A stretch of 64,000 nucleotides of DNA, taken from positions 7,751 to 71,750 of the forward strand of contig CAAFNI010000208.1 in assembly GCA_900764215.1 (NCBI GenBank), read 5' to 3'. The stretch's first letter is position 1. Each line of letters starts with the position of its first letter. A program made the position numbers and the translations under genes. Below are positions 18,557 to 28,107 of the stretch, piece by piece. The notes beneath the pieces were generated by a model. The model did not search any database. It had not been told where the DNA came from and saw nothing but the letters and a program-made list of their open reading frames with translations. The stretch is from an uncultured Sutterella sp. (GTDB lineage: Bacteria > Pseudomonadota > Gammaproteobacteria > Burkholderiales > Burkholderiaceae_F).

Positions 18557-19435
18557 TTAGTTCCCTTGTTGCTTGATTTTATTAACAATACCTTCGAGTT
18601 GGTCAAGATTGGTAAATTCAATGACGATCCTCCCCTTGCCCTTAGAGTTGGACGACAACTTTACGACGGCGCCCAGCGTCTCGGCAAGCGCCTCCTCCAG
18701 TCGAATGTCATCACGTGTCTTGACGACGAATCGCCGGCGAGCCGGTTGTTTTTCCTTCATCCGCCGAACGAGATCTTCTGTTTGACGCACTGAAAGCGCT
18801 TTGGCAACCACTTCCTTGCCGGCAAGAACCTGTTCAGCAGCATCTAACGCCAGAAGGGCACGGGCGTGTCCCATTTCCAACTGACGTTCCGCAAGCATAG
18901 TCTTCACTTCAGGCGTCAATGTCAGAAGACGAAGAAGATTCGTCGTGGCGGCACGGGAGCGACCGACGGCTTCAGCCGCCTGCTCATGCGTGTAGTCGCA
19001 CTCGTCAATGAGACGCTGAATGCCGGCAGCCTCTTCGAGCGGATTCAGGTCCTCACGCTGCATATTCTCAATCAGCGCCATGGCAAGCGCCTGGCTCTGG
19101 TCGACCGTGCGGATTATGACAGGGACTTCTTTTAGCCCTGCCAGGCGAGCGGCGCGAAAACGTCTTTCACCGGCAATGATCTCATAGCCGTCGTCAGTAG
19201 GTCGCACGATGATCGGACTGATGATGCCTTGCTGACGAATGGAATCGGCAAGCTCCTGAAGGCCCTCTTCCGTCATGCTGCCTCTCGGCTGAGTGGAGCC
19301 CGGACGCAGCTCTTCGATCTTGAGCGTTTCTAGACGCTTGTCCTCGGCATCCTCTTCGGAAAGACCGCTCACATCGAAGTCGCCATAAATGGCACCCAGG
19401 CCGCGACCAAGGCCTCCAAGTTTCTTTGCCGTCAC
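18557..19435 (-). CDS. parB: Chromosome partitioning protein ParB
   Basis: ParB binds parS sites and forms the partition complex near the origin. The protein (292 aa) has the CTPase-fold segment QQGIISPIIVRPTDDGYEII followed by AGERRFRAARLAGL, the middle ENMQREDLNPLEEAAG and helix-turn-helix TLTPEVKTMLAERQLEMG. The start is a GTG at 19435 (VTAKKLGGLGRGLGA), eight bases after GAGAGG, rather than the longer frame to 19501 that overlaps parA. It follows parA by 20 bases. I found no parS palindrome (GTTTCACGTGAAAC type) in the neighbourhood by eye. Confidence 0.96.
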   Translation of the reverse strand: MTAKKLGGLGRGLGAIYGDFDVSGLSEEDAEDKRLETLKIEELRPGSTQPRGSMTEEGLQELADSIRQQGIISPIIVRPTDDGYEIIAGERRFRAARLAGLKEVPVIIRTVDQSQALAMALIENMQREDLNPLEEAAGIQRLIDECDYTHEQAAEAVGRSRAATTNLLRLLTLTPEVKTMLAERQLEMGHARALLALDAAEQVLAGKEVVAKALSVRQTEDLVRRMKEKQPARRRFVVKTRDDIRLEEALAETLGAVVKLSSNSKGKGRIVIEFTNLDQLEGIVNKIKQQGN

Positions 19436-19455
19436 GTTGTTCCCCTCTCGTTGAA

Positions 19456-20232
19456 TTACTTGCGCTTCTTTTCCATACGTTCGATGAGCTCGTCCGCGCA
19501 TGCCATGTAGGCTTTTGCCCCCTTGCTCGAACGGTCGTAAACAACTCCTGGCAAACCGTAGCTCGGAGCTTCGGCAAGTCTCACATTGCGCGGAATGATG
19601 GTCTTGAAGACCTTGTCGCCAAAATGCTCCTCAAGCTGCGAGCTCACCTGCTGCTGGAGCGTGATTCGCGTGTCGAACATCACGCGCAGAAGAGCCACTA
19701 TGCGCAGATTCTTGTTCTTTTCAGCGCGAACACGCTTGACGCTGCCCACAAGATCGGTAAGCCCTTCAAGCGCATAGTATTCGCACTGCATGGGGATGAT
19801 GACGCCGTCTGCCGCGCACAATGCATTGAGCGTGAGCATCGACAGGCTTGGCGGACAGTCGACGAGCACGTAGTCATACTTGTCAAGTTCGGGCTCGAGC
19901 GCTCGCTTGAGGCGCACATCGCGATGATCAAGCCCAACGAGCTCCACTTCGGCGCCTGCAAGCTCACGGTTGGCGGGCAAGACGTCGAACCCTCCTTCCC
20001 TTGAGTGACAAACAGCCTGTTCGAAGTTTGCAATGCCAAGCAGCACTTCGTAGATAGACCCTCTCAAATCGCGCTTTTCGATGCCGCAGCCCATCGTGCC
20101 GTTGCCTTGAGGGTCAAGGTCTATGAAGAGTACCTTGCGTCCCTTCAGGGCAAGAGCAGCCGCAAGATTGACGGCGGTCGTCGTCTTGCCGACCCCGCCT
20201 TTCTGATTAGCAATACAAAAAATTTGCGCCAT
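19456..20232 (-). CDS. parA: Chromosome partitioning ATPase ParA (Soj)
   Basis: A 258-residue deviant Walker ATPase: NQKGGVGKTTTAVNLAAALA is the Walker A with its signature lysine, LFIDLDPQGNGT the A' motif, and DYVLVDCPPSLSMLTL the Walker B. It works with ParB to segregate origins along the nucleoid. The parAB pair lies some 17 kb from the proposed origin, consistent with its usual origin-proximal position. Confidence 0.97.
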   Translation of the reverse strand: MAQIFCIANQKGGVGKTTTAVNLAAALALKGRKVLFIDLDPQGNGTMGCGIEKRDLRGSIYEVLLGIANFEQAVCHSREGGFDVLPANRELAGAEVELVGLDHRDVRLKRALEPELDKYDYVLVDCPPSLSMLTLNALCAADGVIIPMQCEYYALEGLTDLVGSVKRVRAEKNKNLRIVALLRVMFDTRITLQQQVSSQLEEHFGDKVFKTIIPRNVRLAEAPSYGLPGVVYDRSSKGAKAYMACADELIERMEKKRK

Positions 20233-20322
20233 AAGTTCGTCATCCCAACGTCGTGCGGTCCTTTGACCTTCAGTTGTCTCAAAAATTTAATACTAATGTG
20301 CAGCCGTCATCAGCGCGAATGT

Positions 20323-21000
20323 CTACTTGAGCCCAGCCCCAGCTGCAGTCGCCACCTGAGCGTTCAACTCTAGCCAGAGCTCAGAAAAGCCCTGCCAGAA
20401 AATGGCAACGCCAAGACAAATCAGGATAAAGGCGAAGATTCGCGCCAGAGCGTCCGCCCCGGCCACGCCGACAGCCTTGTTCAGGCGATCGCTGTAACGA
20501 TAGCAGACCCATATGACCGCTACCGTTGCTACAGTTGCGACAAACGTTCCGGCAATATGCCCGAGATCACGAGGCAAACTAGTACTCACAGCGACAGAAA
20601 CGGCAATTGCCCCCGGCCCCGTCGTAAGCGGAAGCGTAAAGGGATAGAAAGCCATGGACTTGAGCTTTGCCCGGGAGAGTGCCGGCCGCTCCTCCGTTGA
20701 CTCCTCCTGAGTCGGCGCATTCAGAGCCGTCCAGCCGGCAGCAAACAGCACGCAGCCGCCGGCCATACGAAGCACGCCCACAGAAATGCCGAAGAAGCTG
20801 AGAATAAGGTGCCCGCATGTGAGACACACCAACAGAATAATCAGACAGTACAGAGCGATCCTGTTTGCTACGAACGCACGATCCCGATCCGACAAGGTCG
20901 TCGTCATCGTACAGAAGAACATTGCACCACTGAACGGATTGATGACGGGCAGGAATGTCGAAAAAGCAAGCACGAAGGCACTGACAAAAGCGCTGGTCAT
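20323..21000 (-). CDS. MarC family integral membrane protein
   Basis: The 225-residue protein has six hydrophobic segments with the family features STFLPVINPFSGAMFFCTMT near the N-terminus and YPFTLPLTTGPGAIAVSVAV in the middle, the two conserved repeat signatures. The family (also called UPF0056, NAAT) has no firmly established transport substrate. It is read with rsmG upstream (15 bases) and may be on the same transcript. Start and length are normal. Confidence 0.9.
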   Translation of the reverse strand: MTSAFVSAFVLAFSTFLPVINPFSGAMFFCTMTTTLSDRDRAFVANRIALYCLIILLVCLTCGHLILSFFGISVGVLRMAGGCVLFAAGWTALNAPTQEESTEERPALSRAKLKSMAFYPFTLPLTTGPGAIAVSVAVSTSLPRDLGHIAGTFVATVATVAVIWVCYRYSDRLNKAVGVAGADALARIFAFILICLGVAIFWQGFSELWLELNAQVATAAGAGLK

Positions 21001-21015
21001 GGCAGTCTCCTACAT

Positions 21016-21654
21016 CTAGATGACGGGCCTCATCACCACCAGATGCCGCGCCTCTCCAAGTCCCGGCACCACCATCGGAAGCACTTGATCGACGGTCGCA
21101 TCATGCGGCAGACATCTGATTTCCGCTTCCGGCACAGCTCCCTTCATAGCTAGCCACAAACCATTCGGCTTGATGAGGTGACGCGTCAGCTCCACAAAAT
21201 CCCGGAGATTTGCAAAAGCACGGGACGTGATCAGATCGTATTGCCCCGACAGGCGCTCGATGCGCGCATGTCGAGCTGAATAGTTCCTGAGCCCCAGCTC
21301 AATGGCTGCCTGCGTGAGAAAAGCTGTCTTCTTGCTGACTGCGTCAACGGCCGTCACGCGCAGATCAGGTCTCAGAATGGCGAGTGGAATTGACGGCAAG
21401 CCGCCTCCGCTTCCCACATCGAGAACGTTTTGAGCATCAGGCCCAAGAGACTTCACCAACGGCACGAGAGCAGCAGAGTCCAAAAGATGATGCGTCAGGA
21501 TCTCGTCATCACGACGGATGGCAGTCAGGTTGTAAACCTTGTTCCACTTCCGAAGCAGGTCTGCAAAGCACATAAGTTGGTTGATCTGCTCGCCTGAAGT
21601 TTCAAGCCCGAGAGTCGAAAGCCCCTCCTCCAGGCGAGGTTGAAAATCAAACAT
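21016..21654 (-). CDS. rsmG: 16S rRNA (guanine527-N7) methyltransferase
   Basis: RsmG (GidB) methylates G527 of 16S rRNA with S-adenosylmethionine. The 212-residue protein has the SAM-binding motif [18 protein letters not shown] and the conserved [12 protein letters not shown] further on. It overlaps mnmG by eight bases, the usual gidA-gidB coupling. Confidence 0.97.
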   Translation of the reverse strand: MFDFQPRLEEGLSTLGLETSGEQINQLMCFADLLRKWNKVYNLTAIRRDDEILTHHLLDSAALVPLVKSLGPDAQNVLDVGSGGGLPSIPLAILRPDLRVTAVDAVSKKTAFLTQAAIELGLRNYSARHARIERLSGQYDLITSRAFANLRDFVELTRHLIKPNGLWLAMKGAVPEAEIRCLPHDATVDQVLPMVVPGLGEARHLVVMRPVI

Positions 21655-23587
21655 TGCCTTTCCCCTTGGCTTGAAAACCCTTGTCTTTTACATAGTAGAA
21701 ACGCCGCTTCAGATGCACCAGCAACAACGACACCGCCGCCGGAGTCACGCCAGATATGCGGGAAGCTTGGCCGATCGTTTCCGGACTGATCGCCTTGAGC
21801 CTCTGTCGAACCTCAAAACTGAGCCCTGGCACGGTGTCATAGTCAAGTCCGGTCGGAATCTTCAGCGTCTCATTGGCTAATGTACGCTCGATTTCCGCCT
21901 TCTGACGAGAGATGTAGCCAGAATACTTCACTTCCGTTTCCGCCTGGAACAGTTCGTCATCCGAAAACGCCTCCAGAGGCAGAACCGCAGTCCCATCCGT
22001 CTTTTTCATGCCCGCAACAGCCTTGAGCGTGATGCTTGGACGCGTGGCCAGAGCGTGAAGCGAATATTCACGCTCCATGTCCGTACCGAGCACGCGCTTC
22101 ATCTCTTCCTGAGAGAAGAGCTTGGGATTTACCCATGTTTCCTTCAGGCTCTGCATCAACCGAGCAACATTCTCCTGCTTGCGGCAGAAATAAGCCCAAC
22201 GCTCCTCGCCGACAAGACCGAGGCGGCGGCCCTCCTCAGTCAGGCGAACATCGGCGTTGTCTTCCCGCAGGCTCAGACGATACTCGGCCCGACTCGTAAA
22301 CATGCGATAGGGCTCGGTTACGCCGCGGGTGGTCAAATCGTCGACCATAACGCCCAGATAGGCCTGATCGCGGCGTGCGGTCCAGGAGCCCTCACCGCGC
22401 GCATAGAGCGCGGCGTTAAGGCCGGCGAGAAGCCCCTGCGCGGCCGCCTCCTCATACCCTGTCGTGCCGTTGATCTGCCCTGCAAAGAAGAGACCAGGCA
22501 TGGCCTTCGTCTCCATGCTGGTCTTCAGGCCTCGCGGATCATAGAAGTCATATTCAATTGCATAGCCGGGACGCAACAGGTGCGCGTGCTCCAAACCAGG
22601 CATGTTGTGCACGATGTCAAGCTGAACATCGAAGGGCAGGCTCGTCGAAATTCCGTTCGGATACCATTCATTGACATGCAGGCCCTCGGGCTCGAGAAAC
22701 ACCTGATGACTGTCCTTGTCGGCAAAGCGCTTCACCTTGTCCTCAATGGACGGACAGTAGCGAGGCCCGATGCCGTGAATGATGCCCGTATACATGGGCG
22801 ATCGATCCAGGTTCGCCAGAATGATGTCGTGAACCTTCTGATTCGTTCGCGTTATCCAACAGGGCACTTGACGCGGGTGCTCCGGTGCCGGCCTCAGCAG
22901 CGAGAACTTCGGCACGGGATCCAAATCTCCCCACTGCTCTTCGCATTTGCTGAAGTCAATCGTGCGGCCGTCAATGCGGGCGGGGGTACCTGTCTTGAGA
23001 CGGCCCTGAGGCATGCCGAGCTCCTTAAGACGCTCGGCCAGACGAATGCTTGCCGGATCTCCGACTCGTCCGGCCTGATAGTGCTCAAGACCGATGTGCA
23101 CCATGCCGTTGAGAAAGGTGCCGGCACAGAGCACGACAGCCTGAGCACTGAAGCGAAAGCCCGTCTGAGTCACAATGCCGGCAACGCGGCCGTTCTCGAC
23201 GATCAGATCATCAACAGCCTGTTGAAAAACGCTGAGATTCTCCTGACGCTCAATACGTTCTCGCATTGCGCGGCGATAGAGTTGGCGGTCGATTTGGGCA
23301 CGGGTGGCCTGAACGGCAGCGCCTTTTGAGCCATTGAGGATTCTGAACTGAATGCCGGCCTCGTCGGTCACAACACCCATGGCGCCGCCCATGGCATCCA
23401 ACTCTTTGACCAGATGCCCCTTGCCGATGCCGCCGATGGACGGATTGCAGGACAATTGGCCGATTGTTTCCACATTGTGCGTCACAAGCAGAGTGCGGCG
23501 CCCCATGCGCGCGGAGGCAAGCGCGGCCTCCGCACCCGCATGGCCGCATCCGACCACGATGACTTCAAATTTTTCGGGATACAGCAT
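21647..23587 (-). CDS. mnmG: tRNA uridine 5-carboxymethylaminomethyl modification enzyme
   Basis: MnmG (GidA), 646 residues, with MnmE modifies U34 of certain tRNAs. The FAD-binding start is [20 protein letters not shown], followed by [19 protein letters not shown] and [15 protein letters not shown], all strongly conserved. The C-terminal helical domain ([19 protein letters not shown]) is complete. It lies one base downstream of the mnmE stop, so the two partner enzymes are probably made together. Confidence 0.98.
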   Translation of the reverse strand: MLYPEKFEVIVVGCGHAGAEAALASARMGRRTLLVTHNVETIGQLSCNPSIGGIGKGHLVKELDAMGGAMGVVTDEAGIQFRILNGSKGAAVQATRAQIDRQLYRRAMRERIERQENLSVFQQAVDDLIVENGRVAGIVTQTGFRFSAQAVVLCAGTFLNGMVHIGLEHYQAGRVGDPASIRLAERLKELGMPQGRLKTGTPARIDGRTIDFSKCEEQWGDLDPVPKFSLLRPAPEHPRQVPCWITRTNQKVHDIILANLDRSPMYTGIIHGIGPRYCPSIEDKVKRFADKDSHQVFLEPEGLHVNEWYPNGISTSLPFDVQLDIVHNMPGLEHAHLLRPGYAIEYDFYDPRGLKTSMETKAMPGLFFAGQINGTTGYEEAAAQGLLAGLNAALYARGEGSWTARRDQAYLGVMVDDLTTRGVTEPYRMFTSRAEYRLSLREDNADVRLTEEGRRLGLVGEERWAYFCRKQENVARLMQSLKETWVNPKLFSQEEMKRVLGTDMEREYSLHALATRPSITLKAVAGMKKTDGTAVLPLEAFSDDELFQAETEVKYSGYISRQKAEIERTLANETLKIPTGLDYDTVPGLSFEVRQRLKAISPETIGQASRISGVTPAAVSLLLVHLKRRFYYVKDKGFQAKGKGNV

Positions 23588-24958
23588 TTATTTCCCAATA
23601 CAGAACTTACTAAAAATCATGCCGAGAATGTCTTCAGTCGTCGTTTCGCCGAGGATTTCTCCCAGCGCGCGACCCGCAAGGCGAAGTTCCTCCGCCACAA
23701 GCTCAGGCATAGGATCGCAATCAATGAGGGCGAGAGAGCTCGAAACGTGTTCCGCCGCCGTCTTCAGACACAGCAGATGGCGTTCGCGCGCCATGAAAAC
23801 ACCATCCGTCGTCGACGTCATGCCTACCACATCGAGAAGGTGCGCCTTGAGCTCGGCAAGACCGAGCCCCTGCCTGGCGGAGATGGCGATTTCACCCTTG
23901 GAAGCAGTCGACGCGCACAGATCGACCTTATTGTTCACGGTCAGAAGAGGCACGCCGCGTCGAACCTCCTTCAGAACCATGTCAAGAACTTCCGTATCAT
24001 CCTTGATGAGACCGGAAGCATCCTTGAGATGCAGCACGACATCCGCCTTGCGGATCTCGGCAAGCGTTCGCTCGATGCCCTTGCTCTCAACGACGTCGTC
24101 CGTCGTGCGGATGCCGGCCGTGTCCACCATCTTGACAGGCACGCCATTGAGAGACACCCAATGCTCAATGCGGTCGCGCGTGGTGCCAGGAATGTCCGTG
24201 ACGATTGCAACCTCCTCCTGAGCGAGCGCGTTGAGCAGACTCGACTTGCCGACATTTGGGCTGCCCACGATGGCCACAGTCACACCCTCACGCAACACCT
24301 GCCCTTGGCGGGCGTTTTCAAGAATGGCTCGAATGCCGGCTTCCACTTGAACGAGACGGCTTCGAACCTTTTCCGACCCCATCACGTCGATATCCTCCTC
24401 AGGAAAGTCCAGCGTGGCCTCAATGAGGGCACGCAGCTCAGTGATATTGGCATCAACATCACGCACGGCATCGGAAAATTCGCCACTCAGGGATCGGGTC
24501 GCGGCCTGAACGGCTGATTCGCTCACTGCGTCAATCAGGTCGGCAACAGCCTCGGCCTGCGTCAAATCCATGCGCCCGTTCATGAACGCACGACGCGTGA
24601 ATTCGCCCGGTTCAGCCGTCCTAAGGCCTAAATCACGACACTTTTCCAAACACGTGCGCATGATGAGGCTCAGCAACACCGGACCTCCATGCGCCTGAAT
24701 TTCCAGCACGGACTCTCCCGTATAGCTGTGGGGAGCGGGAAAGAGCAGCACGATTGCTCGATCAAGCACTTCGCCGTCCATTCCCAAAAAAGGCAGCAGA
24801 TGGGCATATCGTGCCTTCAGGGAGCAAGCATCCCCAAAAAGGCGCCCGACCAGCCGGGGTTCCAGCGCCTTGCTGAAAGAGAGACGCAGAATGCCGATGC
24901 CGCCACGGCCCGCGGCCGTCGCAACGGCGATGATGGGATCTTTGTCGCTGTTATGCAT
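23588..24958 (-). CDS. mnmE: tRNA modification GTPase MnmE
   Basis: A 456-residue protein with an N-terminal folate-binding domain, a helical region and an inserted GTPase domain: G1 GSPNVGKSSLLNAL at about 227, G2/G3 PGTTRDR and VDTAGIR, and G4 NNKVDL. The C-terminal CxGK signature that is essential for activity is present as FCIGK at the very end. It acts with MnmG. It is divergent from the small membrane protein gene at 25045. Confidence 0.98.
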   Translation of the reverse strand: MHNSDKDPIIAVATAAGRGGIGILRLSFSKALEPRLVGRLFGDACSLKARYAHLLPFLGMDGEVLDRAIVLLFPAPHSYTGESVLEIQAHGGPVLLSLIMRTCLEKCRDLGLRTAEPGEFTRRAFMNGRMDLTQAEAVADLIDAVSESAVQAATRSLSGEFSDAVRDVDANITELRALIEATLDFPEEDIDVMGSEKVRSRLVQVEAGIRAILENARQGQVLREGVTVAIVGSPNVGKSSLLNALAQEEVAIVTDIPGTTRDRIEHWVSLNGVPVKMVDTAGIRTTDDVVESKGIERTLAEIRKADVVLHLKDASGLIKDDTEVLDMVLKEVRRGVPLLTVNNKVDLCASTASKGEIAISARQGLGLAELKAHLLDVVGMTSTTDGVFMARERHLLCLKTAAEHVSSSLALIDCDPMPELVAEELRLAGRALGEILGETTTEDILGMIFSKFCIGK

Positions 24959-25044
24959 AAGCTCTTTCCGAGTATTGCCGATGCGATGTGCGGATCGACA
25001 GAGTGAGGAGATTGTAATGCCCGCCCCGATCTCTTTGGTATACG

Positions 25045-25392
25045 ATGATTGGGATTATGTACTCTGGCCCCTACGAACCCATGTCTCTGCCACCTCCTCC
25101 CAAACGCAAGCCCTTTTTCGGCCCGACGCTGATCGGCGCCTGCACCGGCATGATTCTGTGCATTCCCCTGGCAGCCTACACGGCTGCTGCGCTAGAAAGT
25201 GATTACAACACGCGGGCGCTCATCTATTGCAGTTTTCTTCTCTGGTGCATTGTCGGAGCCGTCACGCTCTTCATGAAGACGTGGCAGTCCGAGCATCAGA
25301 GAATCTCTCTGCCAAGATGTCTGCTCTGGAGCGTTTCGCTCTGGGTGTGGCCGCTTCTGCTGTTGCCAAGTCTCTTCAAGAAACGCCTGTAG
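25045..25392 (+). CDS. Unknown small membrane protein, about 115 aa
   Basis: A proline-rich, basic N-terminus (MSLPPPPKRKPFFGP) is followed by three hydrophobic segments (LIGACTGMILCIPLAAYTAA, LIYCSFLLWCIVGAVTLFM, LLWSVSLWVWPLLLLP). I do not recognise a family. Three ATGs (25045, 25057, 25081) are possible starts and none has a clear ribosome binding site. It lies divergent from mnmE and ends before a bidirectional terminator shared with yidC. Confidence 0.6.
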   Translation: MIGIMYSGPYEPMSLPPPPKRKPFFGPTLIGACTGMILCIPLAAYTAAALESDYNTRALIYCSFLLWCIVGAVTLFMKTWQSEHQRISLPRCLLWSVSLWVWPLLLLPSLFKKRL

Positions 25393-25407
25393 GCCTTTCT
25401 GCCAAAC

Positions 25408-25444
25408 AAAAAAGGGATGCCCATTCTAAGGCACCCCTTTTTTT
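25408..25444. terminator. Bidirectional terminator
   Basis: AAAAAAGGG(A)TGCC pairs with GGCA(C)CCCTTTTTT around an eight-base loop, with T-runs both ways. It separates the membrane protein gene from the convergent yidC. Confidence 0.88.
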
Positions 25445-25469
25445 CAGTCTTTAGAGAAGCACTTGAGCT

Positions 25470-27158
25470 TTAGCTCTGCAGACGCTTGGCGCGCTCGGCG
25501 GCGATGGTCTTGTTGATCCACCACTGCTGGAGAATCGACAGAACATTATTCGTGAGCCAGTAAAGCACGAGGCCGGACGCGAACACGAAGAACATCACCG
25601 AGAAAACCACCGGCATGATGTACATCATGCGAGCCTGCGTCGGATCGGTGGGCTTCGGATTAAGCAGGATCTGCAGGAACATCGTCACAGCCATAATCGC
25701 CGGCAGCACGAACCAGGGGTCGGGCATTGCGAGGTCATGAACCCACAGAATCCACGGAGCACCGCGCAACTCAACAGAACCCTGAAGCACCCAATAGAGA
25801 GCAAGGAACACCGGAATTTGAAGCATGATCGGGAGACAGCCGCCGACCGGATTGATCTTCTCCGTCCGATACAGTTCCATCATGGCTTGGTTGAGGCGTT
25901 GCTTGTCGTCCTTGTATCGGTCCTGCAGTTGCTTCATGCGCGGCGTAACTTCCTTCATGCGAGCCATCGACCGATAGCCGGCGGCGGAAACAGGATAGAG
26001 GATCGCCTTCACAATGCAGGTCAGAAGCACAATGGCCCAGCCCCAGTTGCCGACAATGCCGTAGAGGAAGGACAAAAGCCAATAGATGGGCTTGGCGAGG
26101 AACGTCAGCCAGCCGTAGTCAACCACGAGCTCAAGCCCCGGGGCAATCTGCTCAAGCCTATCCTGATCCTGAGGACCGGAATAAAGAACAGCCTTGTCGG
26201 TCACGGACTTGCCGGGCTCAATGGTGCCGAGCTTCACGAGCGTACCCACAGCGTAGAGGTTCTTGCCAACCTCGCGAGCATAGTTCTCGCGCTCTTCCCC
26301 ATCGGCGGGAACCCAGGCGCTCACGAAGTGGTGCTGAACCATAGCGAGCCAGCCGTTGTTGGTAAACTTTTCGAAGGAAGCGCTGTTGTCGGCAATATCC
26401 CCAAACTCAAGCTTCTGGAATTTCTCTTCGTTGGAATAGAAGGCCGGCCCCGTGTACGTGGAATACATGGAGCTTTCCCCCTCGGGCTTGCCGCCGTCTC
26501 GGGTAAACTGATAGTAGGCGGACGGCTGAATGGCGGCGCCGCTGTTATTGAGGACTTCAGTCGACACATCAATGCCGTAATGGCCTCGGTGGAACGTGTA
26601 GGTCTTCTTGACCGTCACGCCTCCCTTGGTTGCCTCAAAGACCACGTCGAGCTTGTCGGCATCCCCCATGCTGAGCTGCTGACTGACAAGCTTGTACTGA
26701 TCCTTATGATTCGGGAAATTGCCACCCACAAGACCGCTCTGAGCAACGTAGGTGCGATTCTTTGTGAGTTCAAGAAGATCGACATTGCCAAGATTTTCAG
26801 CAGGTTTTCGATCAAGAATGAGCCCTGCCAGGCCCACTTCAGTCCAGTCAGCCTGACGAGGAATCAGCGTCATTTCGGTACCGATGATGGCGGCACCCTC
26901 ACGGTCGAAGGTGACCTTCATGCGGTCGGTTTCAACAACGACCGGATCCTTGACGGCTGCGACGGCAGCCGGAACCGAAGCATCGACATCCTTGCCCGTC
27001 GGAACGCCCGAGGCCGCATCGGCAGCCACCTGCTGTTCAACGGCCTCCGTATGAAAAAAGGACTTCTCGCCCTTGTAGACCTGATAGTTATCCCACAGCA
27101 GGAAGCAGGAGGTAAAAAGAATCGCCCACAGAAGAGCGCGTTGCATGTCCTTTCCCAT
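25470..27158 (-). CDS. yidC: Membrane protein insertase YidC
   Basis: YidC inserts and folds inner-membrane proteins, alone or with Sec. The 562-residue protein has an N-terminal anchor (ALLWAILFTSCFLLWDNYQVY), a large periplasmic beta domain typical of Gram-negative YidC, and the conserved C-terminal five-helix core (NWGWAIVLLTCIVKAILYPV, NPVGGCLPIMLQIPVFLALY). It follows yidD by ten bases in the classic rpmH-rnpA-yidD-yidC order. Confidence 0.98.
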   Translation of the reverse strand: MGKDMQRALLWAILFTSCFLLWDNYQVYKGEKSFFHTEAVEQQVAADAASGVPTGKDVDASVPAAVAAVKDPVVVETDRMKVTFDREGAAIIGTEMTLIPRQADWTEVGLAGLILDRKPAENLGNVDLLELTKNRTYVAQSGLVGGNFPNHKDQYKLVSQQLSMGDADKLDVVFEATKGGVTVKKTYTFHRGHYGIDVSTEVLNNSGAAIQPSAYYQFTRDGGKPEGESSMYSTYTGPAFYSNEEKFQKLEFGDIADNSASFEKFTNNGWLAMVQHHFVSAWVPADGEERENYAREVGKNLYAVGTLVKLGTIEPGKSVTDKAVLYSGPQDQDRLEQIAPGLELVVDYGWLTFLAKPIYWLLSFLYGIVGNWGWAIVLLTCIVKAILYPVSAAGYRSMARMKEVTPRMKQLQDRYKDDKQRLNQAMMELYRTEKINPVGGCLPIMLQIPVFLALYWVLQGSVELRGAPWILWVHDLAMPDPWFVLPAIMAVTMFLQILLNPKPTDPTQARMMYIMPVVFSVMFFVFASGLVLYWLTNNVLSILQQWWINKTIAAERAKRLQS

Positions 27159-27167
27159 TTTTATCCA

Positions 27168-27461
27168 CTACTTCTTTTGGATGTTGAAAAGATCCGCAGA
27201 TCCCTTGTCTTGTTCTTCCGTCATGCACTCGCTGCACCAGCAGCGCCAGCGGAATTTCGCCGGCACGGGATCCAGCCCGCGGCCTCCCAAAGGATGGCAG
27301 CGCAACAGACGGCAGATGGTCAGATAAGTTCCCTTGACGGCACCGTATTTTTCGAGTGCCTCAATGGCATAGTTTGAACACGTGGGAACGAATCGGCAAC
27401 TCCTTCCCACCCATGGCGACAAAGTCAGTTGATAGAGCCTGACGAGCATCCGCAAAAACAT
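27168..27461 (-). CDS. yidD: Membrane protein insertion efficiency factor YidD
   Basis: Recognised by the family signature LVRLYQLTLSPWVGRSCRFV, PTCSNYAIEALEKYGAVKG and RLLRCHPLGGRGLDPVP. The ATG at 27461 (MFLRMLVRL) is chosen; a TTG at 27494 would extend it within rnpA. The start overlaps rnpA's stop region. Beyond the usual end of the family (GG-DPVP) there is a 30-residue tail with a cysteine cluster (RCWCSEC), which is unusual. Confidence 0.93.
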   Translation of the reverse strand: MFLRMLVRLYQLTLSPWVGRSCRFVPTCSNYAIEALEKYGAVKGTYLTICRLLRCHPLGGRGLDPVPAKFRWRCWCSECMTEEQDKGSADLFNIQKK

Positions 27462-27471
27462 CGACGCCACG

Positions 27472-27936
27472 TCACTCGCCCTTGGTCGGAGCAAGCAACT
27501 TCGGAAGACGCCGTAGAAGCGTTTCCATCAATGCCTGCGCGTCGTTTCGCAAGGACAGCTTCAAGGCGGCAACGCCCTGATCGATGCCTGGAATCTCCTT
27601 CAAGGGAACCTTGAGCCTTAAAGAAACGTCAAGCCCCACGCCTTGCCCGCCAAGAAGCGCCGCAAGAGTTGGGGCTTGTTTTCTTGCTGCCTCCCTTAGG
27701 GTTCTCTTCACCAGTGCACGGTCCACGGAGCGGTGGGCGTTGCGCTTGCCAACGGTGATTCCGAAACGAAGCCTGCCTGGTTCCTCCGGAAACTTCATCG
27801 CGTTAACCGAAAAATACTTTGACGCGAGCCGGAAAGTATTTTCATTTCGCGCATGCACAAGCACCCCATAGTCCGCACTCTTGATGATGCGCAAACTACG
27901 GGGAAACTTAAGGGGGGCCGCAGTGTAGCTGGACAC
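27472..27936 (-). CDS. rnpA: Ribonuclease P protein component
   Basis: The protein partner of the RNase P RNA, which matures tRNA 5' ends. The diagnostic segment is GITVGKRNAHRSVDRALVKR followed by TLREAAR, which carries the basic RNA-binding helix. At 154 residues it is longer than the E. coli protein because of C-terminal and internal additions. It lies 30 bases after rpmH. Confidence 0.95.
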   Translation of the reverse strand: MSSYTAAPLKFPRSLRIIKSADYGVLVHARNENTFRLASKYFSVNAMKFPEEPGRLRFGITVGKRNAHRSVDRALVKRTLREAARKQAPTLAALLGGQGVGLDVSLRLKVPLKEIPGIDQGVAALKLSLRNDAQALMETLLRRLPKLLAPTKGE

Positions 27937-27966
27937 GGCGATCGTTACCGGCCGTGAACGAGCCGA

Positions 27967-28107
27967 TTAGAGAGCCAGGGTATGACGGCCCTTAGCGCGA
28001 CGGCGAGCGAGAACGCGACGACCGCCCTTCGTGCGGCTGCGAACCAGGAAGCCGTGCGTACGAGCACGCTTGACCTTGGAAGGCTGATAGGTACGTTTGG
28101 TAGCCAT
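27967..28107 (-). CDS. rpmH: 50S ribosomal protein L34
   Basis: A 46-residue very basic protein read from an ATG at 28107: begins [20 protein letters not shown], ends [15 protein letters not shown] lies just before the start. L34 is recognised by the TYQPSK, RTHGFL and [14 protein letters not shown] segments. It heads the rpmH-rnpA-yidD-yidC operon, divergent from dnaA. Confidence 0.98.
   Translation of the reverse strand: MATKRTYQPSKVKRARTHGFLVRSRTKGGRRVLARRRAKGRHTLAL

Noticed and set aside
18405..20322. A parS site near parAB
   Set aside because: I looked for GTTTCACGTGAAAC-like palindromes by eye and found none, but a computed search of the whole window is needed to exclude it.
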